From Sphingobacteriales bacterium (GTDB lineage Bacteria; Bacteroidota; Bacteroidia; Sphingobacteriales; Sphingobacteriaceae), in assembly GCA_020058405.1 (NCBI GenBank), contig JAGVEE010000256.1, positions 1-8,019 of the forward strand: a DNA stretch of 8,019 nucleotides, in the 5' to 3' direction. Every line of letters begins with the position of its first letter. Position 1 is the first letter of the stretch. The notes below the pieces were generated by a model that did no database searches, was not told where the DNA came from, and worked only from the letters and a program-made list of their open reading frames with translations. This document shows positions 1 through 6,108 of the stretch, piece after piece. A program made the translations under genes and the position numbers.

Positions 1-783
1 CATAAATTTAAAACCTACCCACGCATTGTTGGCGAAACAGGTGGTAAAGATTTTATTGTAGTGCACGAGTCGGCAGATGTGGAAGCAGCAAGCGTGGCCA
101 TTGTAAGAGGTGCATTTGAGTACCAAGGACAAAAATGTTCGGCAGCATCTAGAGTATATGTTTCGGCAAAATTATGGCCAGCTATTAAAGAGAGAATGCA
201 GAAAGACATGGCTACTTTTAAAATGGGTGGTACCGAAGATTTCAGCAATTTTATAAATGCGGTAATCGACCAGAAATCATTTGATAAATTGGCATCCTAT
301 ATTGATGCTGCAAAAAAAGATTCATCGGTAGAAATTATTGCCGGTGGAAATTACGATAAATCTAAAGGTTACTTTATTGAGCCAACGGTTATAGTGGCAA
401 AAGATCCGAAATACGTAACCATGTGCGAAGAATTATTCGGACCTGTGTTAACCGTATTTGTGTTTGAGGATGCAAAATTTGAAGAGACTTTAGAATTGGT
501 AGATTCAACTTCTATCTACGCGTTAACAGGTGCTATAATTGCGCAAGATAGATACGCAATAACACTTGCTACTAAAAAACTAGAAAACGCTGCAGGTAAC
601 TTTTATATCAACGATAAATGTACTGGAGCTGTTGTTGGTCAACAACCGTTTGGTGGTGCGAGAGGTTCGGGTACGAATGATAAAGCTGGTTCGATGATTA
701 ACTTATTGCGTTGGGTTTCTCCACGTACTATTAAGGAAACATTTGATCCGGCGAAGGATTATAGGTATCCGTTCATGGGGTAA
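1..783 (+). CDS. pruA: L-glutamate gamma-semialdehyde (1-pyrroline-5-carboxylate) dehydrogenase, 3' part
   Basis: This is the C-terminal 260 residues of an aldehyde dehydrogenase that oxidises glutamate semialdehyde to glutamate with NAD+, the second step of proline breakdown in the cytoplasm. The frame is open from base 1, so the start lies upstream. About half of a protein of usually 540-560 residues is missing. Seen: the general-base glutamate in GETGGKDF (local residue 12), the catalytic cysteine in YQGQKCSAASR (local residue 46), the EELFGPVLTVFVF motif, and the family-specific stretch NFYINDKCTG followed by GQQPFGGARGSGTNDKAG. These match the monofunctional ALDH4A1-like P5C dehydrogenase rather than the fused PutA type; no proline dehydrogenase domain can be seen here. 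A GTG at 61 lies downstream of the active-site Glu and is not a start. The stop is followed at once by a foldback repeat. Confidence 0.94.
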   Translation, partial: HKFKTYPRIVGETGGKDFIVVHESADVEAASVAIVRGAFEYQGQKCSAASRVYVSAKLWPAIKERMQKDMATFKMGGTEDFSNFINAVIDQKSFDKLASYIDAAKKDSSVEIIAGGNYDKSKGYFIEPTVIVAKDPKYVTMCEELFGPVLTVFVFEDAKFEETLELVDSTSIYALTGAIIAQDRYAITLATKKLENAAGNFYINDKCTGAVVGQQPFGGARGSGTNDKAGSMINLLRWVSPRTIKETFDPAKDYRYPFMG

Positions 784-784
784 A

Positions 785-875
785 AGGTCACAAAGTACTC
801 TAAGTACACACAATGGTACACTAAGTTTTTCTTTGTGATCCTTTGTGTGTACTTGGTGTCCTTTGTGAACTAAAA
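785..875 (+). repeat. Foldback (hairpin) repeat, copy 1
   Basis: An imperfect inverted repeat starts two bases after the pruA stop. The left arm is 788-825, the loop TTTTT is 826-830 and the right arm is 831-868. By hand alignment the 38-bp arms give 31 Watson-Crick pairs, one G-T pair and six mismatches. The right arm reads as four 10-bp words (CTTTGTGATC, CTTTGTGTGT, ACTTGGTGTC, CTTTGTGAAC), and the left arm as four related complementary words. A second copy at 1890-1980 has the same orientation and differs at 3 of 90 aligned bases. The hairpin could slow or end transcription after pruA, but no T-run follows the right arm on the + strand, so it is not a standard intrinsic terminator. It may be a dispersed non-coding element. 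Confidence 0.9.
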
Positions 876-921
876 AAATAGTTAAATTATTAAAAAACCA
901 ATAAAATTCTTAAATTGAAGA

Positions 922-1875
922 ATGCATAAGTTTTCAATAATATTGGTTTTGATTTTGATTATCATATCTTGCAAAAAGGAAGATAATAGTATAACATACA
1001 AACAACAACAAAGTCAGTCTGACACATTAAATGCCGATTTCCAAGTAAAATACAATATTGATAGCCCCAACAAAGTTTATTTCATAAATAAATCAAAAGG
1101 GTTTGAGAAATGTACATGGTATTTTAGTGATTCCTCATTAAGTAATGAGCTGTCACCAATTCATATATTTAATAATGGCAATATCCATGTTGTAAAGCTA
1201 GTTGTTAGCAACAGTAACAATCAAATAGATTCAATTTCAGTTGAGTTCGATGTGCGTAATCTAAATATATCTAACTCGGTTTTTTGTATAAGTATCAATC
1301 CTACTGTTTATAAATTTTATATGCATTTTCCAGGCAAAGATTTATACACAATTTGTTATGACAATCAGCATCCTAATGAGCTTTATTCTATAAATGACTC
1401 TACTGTCTTTCAATATCAAGACAAACAAGTGAAAACATTTACCATCTATAGAACAGAAGATAATGTTACTAGTTACTATACCAGAAACACCTTAGATTTA
1501 TTAGAAATAGAAAACACTTTGAGTACCATGAGTGGTATTTACAATTTTGATAACAGGTATTATTTTTCTCAAAACCAAGCTGATGTATTGATAAATGACA
1601 CTTTGCTAAATGTAAAATGCATTAATGGAAAAATTTCAATTGAAGACACAAAATTAGGTCATGAGTTTAGTGGCGTATTAACCTTGAATTCCACAAAAGA
1701 TAAATTACACTTTTACAATTTAAGTAATTTCAGGAACCTGAACCAATATGAAGTGGTTCGGTATAATGAGTATGTCGATTACGAAAATAAAAGCATCAAC
1801 GCAACTTCAACACAAACTGTGGGCACAAAAGTTACGCAAACTTCGGGTGTAAGGTATTACGGTGTAAAACTATAA
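922..1875 (+). CDS. PKD-domain lipoprotein of unknown function
   Basis: A 317-residue predicted lipoprotein, not recognised as a named family. Residues 1-17 form a lipoprotein signal peptide: a basic start, a hydrophobic run, then IISC with Cys17 as the lipidated residue. It is followed by KKED, whose acidic residues resemble the surface-export signals of some Bacteroidota lipoproteins, so it may face outward (inference). Residues about 38-112 look like a PKD beta-sandwich: VYFINKSKG, CTWYFSDSS (the WDFGDG position, degenerate), then PIHIFNNGNIHVVKLVVSN. Residues 115-317 match nothing I know; they are rich in Asn, Ser, Tyr and Ile and look beta-rich. No catalytic motif is visible. The gene is visibly more A+T-rich than pruA, can and pccB, and is bracketed by two near-identical foldback repeats. 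The start is the only Met ahead of the signal peptide; no Shine-Dalgarno sequence is seen, and the 46 bases upstream are A+T-rich. Confidence 0.85.
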   Translation: MHKFSIILVLILIIISCKKEDNSITYKQQQSQSDTLNADFQVKYNIDSPNKVYFINKSKGFEKCTWYFSDSSLSNELSPIHIFNNGNIHVVKLVVSNSNNQIDSISVEFDVRNLNISNSVFCISINPTVYKFYMHFPGKDLYTICYDNQHPNELYSINDSTVFQYQDKQVKTFTIYRTEDNVTSYYTRNTLDLLEIENTLSTMSGIYNFDNRYYFSQNQADVLINDTLLNVKCINGKISIEDTKLGHEFSGVLTLNSTKDKLHFYNLSNFRNLNQYEVVRYNEYVDYENKSINATSTQTVGTKVTQTSGVRYYGVKL

Positions 1876-1889
1876 TCGAAATTAAATTT

Positions 1890-1980
1890 AGGTCACAAAG
1901 TACTCGAAGTAGACACAATGGTACACTAAGTTTTTCTTTGTGATCCTTTGTGTGTACTTGGTGTCCTTTGTGAGCTAAAA
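1890..1980 (+). repeat. Foldback (hairpin) repeat, copy 2
   Basis: The second copy of the element at 785-875, in the same orientation. The left arm is 1893-1930, the loop TTTTT is 1931-1935 and the right arm is 1936-1973. Differences from copy 1 are T to G at 1906, C to G at 1912 and A to G at 1974. The first two fall in the left arm and break pairs without compensating changes. Weak similarity runs on to GTTAAA at 1985-1990, which includes the carbonic anhydrase stop codon. It sits between two convergent genes, 14 bases after the lipoprotein stop and 5 bases from the carbonic anhydrase stop. A bidirectional transcription end is a natural role, though neither side has a strong T-run. Confidence 0.9.
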
Positions 1981-1985
1981 AATTG

Positions 1986-2648
1986 TTAAAACCGGTCCAT
2001 CTGGTACACCTTATCCATCTGGTCGTTATTGCTTACAGAAACGTGTTGGTCTTTTACATATCCAGTATGAATATCGATTACCCAACCGTGTACTGATAAC
2101 TCTTGGCCAGACGACCATGCGTTTTGTATGATGGTAGTTTTGCAAACATTTAACACACCTTCTACCACGTTCAATTCTACCATGCGGTCTTCTTTCGCTT
2201 TAGGATCTTCAATAGCGTCTACCTCTGCTTTGTGCAATCTGTAAACATCTTTAATGTGGCGCAACCAATTATCAATTACTCCAAATTGTTTGTTAGTTAA
2301 TGCTGCTGCAATACCACCACATTTGTAATGGCCTGCAACAATAATGTATTTTACTTTTAACACATTCACCGCATAATCCATTACCGATAGTAAATTTAAA
2401 TCGGCATGGCTAACTACGTTTGCAATGTTACGGTGTACAAACACTTCGCCTGGCAAAGTTCCTGTAACTTGGTTCGCAGGTACACGCGAATCAGAACAAC
2501 CAATCCATAAAACTGGTGGCTCCTGTCCTTTTGCTAAACGATGAAAATATTCTGGATCTTCTTGTAAGGTTTCTTCTACCCATTTACGGTTTCCTTCTAA
2601 CAGGTCGTTGTAGTTGGTGATTTTTGAATGTAGGTCTCTATGTGGCAT
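1986..2648 (-). CDS. can: Beta-class carbonic anhydrase
   Basis: A zinc enzyme that interconverts CO2 and bicarbonate in the cytoplasm. It is 220 residues long, the same as E. coli Can. The zinc ligands are Cys51 (in CSDSR), His107 and Cys110 (in GHYKCGG); Asp53 and Arg55 form the catalytic dyad. Other family stretches are VLWIGCSDSRVPANQ, GEVFVHRNIAN, LNLLSVMDYAVNVL and SVHGWVIDIHTG. From memory of the E. coli and Haemophilus enzymes, an inhibitory bicarbonate site uses Trp, Arg and Tyr. Trp48 and Arg73 are kept here, but the Tyr in HGWxY appears to be Ile191. The gene lies downstream of a SulP transporter on the same strand with an 81-base gap, so the two are probably co-transcribed and may work together in bicarbonate supply. 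The start at 2648 gives the usual N-terminus for the family; no Shine-Dalgarno sequence is apparent. Confidence 0.96.
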   Translation of the reverse strand: MPHRDLHSKITNYNDLLEGNRKWVEETLQEDPEYFHRLAKGQEPPVLWIGCSDSRVPANQVTGTLPGEVFVHRNIANVVSHADLNLLSVMDYAVNVLKVKYIIVAGHYKCGGIAAALTNKQFGVIDNWLRHIKDVYRLHKAEVDAIEDPKAKEDRMVELNVVEGVLNVCKTTIIQNAWSSGQELSVHGWVIDIHTGYVKDQHVSVSNNDQMDKVYQMDRF

Positions 2649-2652
2649 GGGG

Positions 2653-2708
2653 TGAATTTTGAATTATGAATTATGAATTATGAATTAGGGGTTATGAATT
2701 ATGAATTG
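2653..2708 (+). repeat. 7-bp tandem array, word TGAATTA
   Basis: Eight heptamers lie in unbroken phase: TGAATTT, four TGAATTA, GGGGTTA, TGAATTA and TGAATTG. The array fills most of the 81-base gap between the SulP stop and the carbonic anhydrase start. Read on the strand of those genes the word is TAATTCA, which puts TAA in all three frames because 7 is not a multiple of 3. No hairpin is obvious. It lies just upstream of the carbonic anhydrase start, so copy number could affect leader length, but the sequence does not show regulation. Confidence 0.92.
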
Positions 2709-2729
2709 GGGTTTTGAGGGGTAAATTTT

Positions 2730-4313
2730 TTAAATGTTAAATTTTGGGATGTCGTATTTTTCTTTTACTTCTATGAGTTCTACTTCTATGTTTCGAGTAT
2801 AGGCATTGTCTTTAAAGTTATGAATAATTTCTATTACATCATGGTCTATAAACCTGGAATTAGTTGCGTCGATAATTACTTTAGAGTCGTTTGGTAAATG
2901 TGTGAATGCATATTGAACTGCACCTTTATTTAAGAACGAAACCTCTTGCGATAATTCTAGCCTATACGTTTTATTAGACCCTCCGCCTTTTTCTAATTTG
3001 AAGAAGTATGGGTTGCGCATGTTCGTGCGTAAAATATAGAACACTCCTACTACCATACCAATCCCTACACCTTTTAATAAATCGGTAAACACAACCGCTA
3101 AAAGTGTAACTATAAATGGTATAAATTGATCATACCCTAAATTCCACATTTTCTTTATTAATGCTGGTTTCGCTAATTTATAACCTGTCATTAATAAAAT
3201 AGCTGCCAATGCAGAAAGTGGAATCATGTTAATGATGCCTGGTATAAAGAGCAATGAAATGAGCAACCAAAAACCATGAACAATACTGCTCACTTTTGTT
3301 CTTCCGCCAGAGTTAACATTTGCCGATGAACGAACAATTACAGCAGTCATTGGTAAGCCTCCAAGCATTCCTGCTACAGTATTTCCAACACCTTGCGCAA
3401 TTAGTTCTCTGTTGGTAGGCGACACTCTTTTTATTGGATCTATTTTATCGACTGCTTCTAAGCTCAACAATGTTTCTAAACTTGCAACTATGGCGATTGT
3501 GGCTGCTACTGTCCAAACTGCTTTATTAGTTAACAATTGAGAAAAGTCGGGCGCAACAAATAAACCAAAAAACTCTGCACTAGAATTAACCATTGGTATT
3601 TGCACAAAATGCTCTGCCGAAATTGCTAAAGAAGTTCCTGCAAAAACTTTACCTAAGATAACTCCAAGCGCAACAACAATTAATGCAGATGGAACAATGG
3701 CCAATTTCTTTACTTTAGGCCAAAATATTAGAATCAAAATTGCGAGAACGCAAATAATTACTGCACCCATGTTAATGTATTCAAACGCAGAAATAATTGA
3801 GGTAAATGTGTTTTCGTGGTCGGGTTGATTAAAATCGAAATCACCTTGGTAATCTTTATCGTAGCCTACTGCATGAGGTATTTGTTTCAATATTAAAATT
3901 ACACCGATGGCAGCGAGCATACCTTCAATAACGGATGATGGGAAATAATTACCTATGGTGCCAGCTTTAAGCAAGCCCATAATTATTTGCATAATTCCGG
4001 CTAATACAACAGCTGCAAGAAATAATTGAAAACTGCCTAAAGCAGCAATAGAAGTAAGTACGATTACTGTAAGTCCGGCTGCAGGGCCTGATACAGATAA
4101 TTGCGAGCCACTAATGGAAGAGGTTACAATACCGCCAATAATACCGGTAATGATACCCGCAAATAATGGTGCTCCAGAAGCCAAGGCAATACCTAGGCAT
4201 AATGGTAAGGCTACTAAAAATACAACAATACTGGCTGGTAAATCTTTCTGAAGATTTTTCCATAAGAAATATTTCTGTATGCCAGAACCAATGTGCTCTT
4301 TCGATGAATTCAT
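2730..4313 (-). CDS. SulP-family anion transporter with STAS domain (probable bicarbonate or sulfate uptake)
   Basis: An inner-membrane carrier of the SulP/SLC26 family, 527 residues, a usual length. Residues 1-25 are a cytoplasmic lead. Residues about 27-430 hold ten or more hydrophobic segments, starting with VVFLVALPLCLGIALASGAP. SISGSQLSVSGPAAGLT (67-83) is the family substrate-site region. ASLETLLSLEAVDKIDP (277-293) and GMLGGLPMTAVIVRSSANV (315-333) are further conserved stretches. A short C-terminal STAS domain covers about 447-525, with VIIDATNSRFIDHDVIEII as its core. The family moves sulfate, bicarbonate or dicarboxylates, and the substrate cannot be read from sequence alone. The carbonic anhydrase gene directly downstream on the same strand favours bicarbonate. 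The gene is probably the first of a two-gene operon, transcribed away from pccB. The start at 4313 is the only Met giving a full first membrane segment. Confidence 0.93.
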   Translation of the reverse strand: MNSSKEHIGSGIQKYFLWKNLQKDLPASIVVFLVALPLCLGIALASGAPLFAGIITGIIGGIVTSSISGSQLSVSGPAAGLTVIVLTSIAALGSFQLFLAAVVLAGIMQIIMGLLKAGTIGNYFPSSVIEGMLAAIGVILILKQIPHAVGYDKDYQGDFDFNQPDHENTFTSIISAFEYINMGAVIICVLAILILIFWPKVKKLAIVPSALIVVALGVILGKVFAGTSLAISAEHFVQIPMVNSSAEFFGLFVAPDFSQLLTNKAVWTVAATIAIVASLETLLSLEAVDKIDPIKRVSPTNRELIAQGVGNTVAGMLGGLPMTAVIVRSSANVNSGGRTKVSSIVHGFWLLISLLFIPGIINMIPLSALAAILLMTGYKLAKPALIKKMWNLGYDQFIPFIVTLLAVVFTDLLKGVGIGMVVGVFYILRTNMRNPYFFKLEKGGGSNKTYRLELSQEVSFLNKGAVQYAFTHLPNDSKVIIDATNSRFIDHDVIEIIHNFKDNAYTRNIEVELIEVKEKYDIPKFNI

Positions 4314-4464
4314 TCGAATTAAAAATTAAAAAATAAAAATATAGTAAATTAACCAATCAAGGTAGACCTTAAAAAAGCTTTACTGTTTACAAGAATACTT
4401 AAAAATGGGGGAAAAAGATGCATAGATGTGTAATATTTATATGATTTTTACATACTTTAGCCTT
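4314..4464. promoter_or_regulatory. Divergent control region between the SulP gene and pccB
   Basis: These 151 bases separate two genes transcribed away from each other, so at least one promoter per direction is expected here. The stretch is A+T-rich. A short inverted repeat, AAGGT-AG-ACCTT, lies at 4359-4370 and could be an operator; it is short enough to be chance. On the minus strand TATATTTT (4343-4336) matches seven of eight positions of the Bacteroidota -7 element TAnnTTTG. The nearest upstream TTG (4360-4358) is only 14 bases away, shorter than usual, so this promoter call is weak. No good -33/-7 pair was found for pccB. This is the only gap in the window without a short-period array. 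Confidence 0.5.
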
Positions 4465-6006
4465 ATGAATACTAAGATAGATTTGCTTCGTAAAAAGCAA
4501 GAAGAGGCATTATTGGGTGGTGGTAAAGCCCGAATTGATTCTCAACATAAAAAAGGAAAATTAACTGCACGTGAACGTATCCATTTTTTAATGGACGAAG
4601 GGAGTTTCGAAGAAATTGGAATGTTTGTTACCCATCGTTCGCACGATTTCGGTTTAGAGAATGAGCAGTATTTAGGTGATGGGGTGGTAACAGGTTATGG
4701 AACGGTGAATGGCAGATTGGTGTATGTGTTCTCACAAGACTTTACTGTGTTTGGCGGTTCTTTATCTGAAACTCATGCCGAGAAAATATGTAAAATCATG
4801 GATCTTGCCATGCAAAACGGTGCACCGGTTATCGGGTTAAACGATTCGGGTGGTGCTCGTATACAAGAAGGGGTAGTTTCTTTAGGCGGTTATGCCGATA
4901 TTTTTTATCGCAATACCATGGCATCGGGTGTAATTCCACAACTCTCTGCCATTATGGGCCCTTGTGCGGGTGGCGCAGTTTATTCGCCTGCCATTACCGA
5001 TTATATTTTGATGGTAGAAAACACTTCGTACATGTTCGTAACCGGACCAAACGTAGTGAAAACCGTTACACATGAAGAAGTAAGTTCTGAAGAGTTAGGT
5101 GGTGCAAGTACACATTCTACCAAATCGGGCGTTACACATTTCTCTTGCGCAAATGAAATAGAATGCATAAACCATATCAAACAATTATTGAGCTACATGC
5201 CTCAAAATTGTGAAGAGCGCGCTCCAAGTATTTCATATGAACCTGCGAACGAAGTAAGAGAAGAACTAAACAACATTATTCCCGAAAATGCTAATCAACC
5301 TTACGATATACGCGAAGTAATTAATAATGTAATTGATGAAAATACTTTTTTAGAAGTACATAAAAATTTTGCCGAAAACATAGTAGTAGGTTTTGCTCGC
5401 TTGGCGGGCAAAAGCATTGGAATTGTTGCTAACCAGCCGATGTTTTTAGCAGGTGTATTAGATAACAATGCTTCTACCAAAGCGGCACGTTTCGTGCGTT
5501 TTTGCGATTGCTTTAATATCCCCTTATTAGTGTTTGAAGATGTACCAGGTTTCTTACCAGGTACCGACCAAGAGTGGAATGCAATTATTACCAACGGTGC
5601 AAAATTGTTATACGCATTTTGTGAAGCAACCGTTCCACGCATTACGGTTATTACTCGTAAAGCTTACGGTGGTGCTTATGATGTAATGAATTCTAAACAC
5701 ATTGGTGCCGATATGAACTATGCTTGGCCTATTGCAGAAATTGCAGTAATGGGTGCTAAAGGTGCTGCCGAAATTATTTTCAAAAAAGAAATTGCAGAAG
5801 CAACGGATAAAGATGCGAAATGGTTGGAAAAAGAAAAACAATATTCAGATATGTTTGCTAACCCTTACCGCGCTGCAGAGCGTGGTTTTATTGATGAAGT
5901 AATTGAACCCTCGCAAACACGTGAGAAATTAATTAAAGCATTTAAAATGCTCGAAAACAAAGTGAAGAATAACCCGAAGAAGAAGCACGGCAATATCCCT
6001 TTGTAG
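4465..6006 (+). CDS. pccB: Propionyl-CoA carboxylase, carboxyltransferase (beta) subunit
   Basis: Transfers carboxyl from carboxybiotin to an acyl-CoA, most likely propionyl-CoA to methylmalonyl-CoA, in the cytoplasm. It is 513 residues from the chosen start, typical of the family. Both crotonase-like halves are present. The N-terminal half has FSQDFTVFGGSLSETHAEK (89-107), SGGARIQEG (128-136) and GPCAGGAVYSPA (165-176). The C-terminal half has VPGFLPGTDQE (360-370) and KAYGGAYDVM (399-408). The C-terminus KKKHGNIPL is usual for PccB. Asp406 in GGAYDVM matches, from memory, the PccB-type residue linked to propionyl-CoA preference (Ile or Cys in other acyl-CoA carboxylases). A methylmalonyl-CoA decarboxylase alpha subunit is the main alternative. 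The frame is open from an ATG at 4426, but the extra 13 residues (hydrophobic, starting MCNIYM) are not family-like, so the ATG at 4465 (MNTKIDLL) is preferred. The biotin carboxylase subunit is not in this window. Confidence 0.93.
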   Translation: MNTKIDLLRKKQEEALLGGGKARIDSQHKKGKLTARERIHFLMDEGSFEEIGMFVTHRSHDFGLENEQYLGDGVVTGYGTVNGRLVYVFSQDFTVFGGSLSETHAEKICKIMDLAMQNGAPVIGLNDSGGARIQEGVVSLGGYADIFYRNTMASGVIPQLSAIMGPCAGGAVYSPAITDYILMVENTSYMFVTGPNVVKTVTHEEVSSEELGGASTHSTKSGVTHFSCANEIECINHIKQLLSYMPQNCEERAPSISYEPANEVREELNNIIPENANQPYDIREVINNVIDENTFLEVHKNFAENIVVGFARLAGKSIGIVANQPMFLAGVLDNNASTKAARFVRFCDCFNIPLLVFEDVPGFLPGTDQEWNAIITNGAKLLYAFCEATVPRITVITRKAYGGAYDVMNSKHIGADMNYAWPIAEIAVMGAKGAAEIIFKKEIAEATDKDAKWLEKEKQYSDMFANPYRAAERGFIDEVIEPSQTREKLIKAFKMLENKVKNNPKKKHGNIPL

Positions 6007-6035
6007 TGTGCTAGTGTGTTAGTGTGCTAGTGTGC
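6004..6035 (+). repeat. 8-bp tandem array, word TAGTGTGC
   Basis: Four octamers lie in phase: TAGTGTGC, TAGTGTGT, TAGTGTGC, TAGTGTGC. The TAG of the first unit is the pccB stop codon itself, so the array begins inside the gene's last codon. Because 8 is not a multiple of 3, TAG falls in all three forward frames within 24 bases. A different 8-bp array follows 17 bases later. No hairpin or T-run is seen, so it is not an intrinsic terminator. Confidence 0.92.
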
Positions 6036-6052
6036 TAATAAAGCATTTTAGT

Positions 6053-6108
6053 GACATAATAACTTAATAACCCAATAACATAATAACTTAATAACTTAAT
6101 AAACAAAT
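6053..6108 (+). repeat. 8-bp tandem array, word AACTTAAT
   Basis: Seven octamers lie in phase: GACATAAT, AACTTAAT, AACCCAAT, AACATAAT, AACTTAAT, AACTTAAT and a degenerate AAACAAAT that ends exactly at the base before the M42 peptidase ATG. The spaced TAA triplets close all forward frames. The array forms the whole leader directly ahead of the start codon and contains no Shine-Dalgarno-like purine block. An A+T-rich unstructured leader could by itself help initiation in Bacteroidota (inference). Confidence 0.9.

Noticed and set aside
15..248. Minus-strand open frame of 77 codons inside pruA
   Set aside because: It lies opposite a well-supported coding frame holding the active-site Glu and Cys, and has no family features of its own.
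785..875. Foldback repeat as a standard Rho-independent terminator
   Set aside because: The stem is long and A+T-rich, and the right arm is followed by an A-run, not a T-run, on the + strand; it is better described as a dispersed repeat that may affect transcript ends.
785..1980. Composite transposon or insertion sequence with the repeats as ends
   Set aside because: The repeats are direct, not terminal inverted ends of a mobile element; no transposase lies between them and no target duplication could be made out.
4111..4356. Minus-strand open frame overlapping the SulP start in another frame
   Set aside because: The SulP frame has strong family motifs from its N-terminus on; the other product is compositionally odd (many Tyr, Phe and Trp) with no known motif.
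4418..4444. Possible eight-codon leader peptide (ATG at 4418, TGA at 4442) ahead of pccB
   Set aside because: Very short frames are expected by chance in A+T-rich DNA and nothing suggests attenuation control.
4426..4464. Upstream start for pccB adding 13 hydrophobic residues
   Set aside because: The added residues are unlike other PccB N-termini, while the ATG at 4465 gives the usual beginning. The purine block at 4407-4412 is 13 bases from 4426, too far to decide the matter.
5301..5642. Minus-strand open frames inside pccB (also 4882-5073 and 5608-5841)
   Set aside because: They are shadows of the conserved carboxyltransferase frame; composition is biased (poly-Phe, many Asn) and no start context was found.
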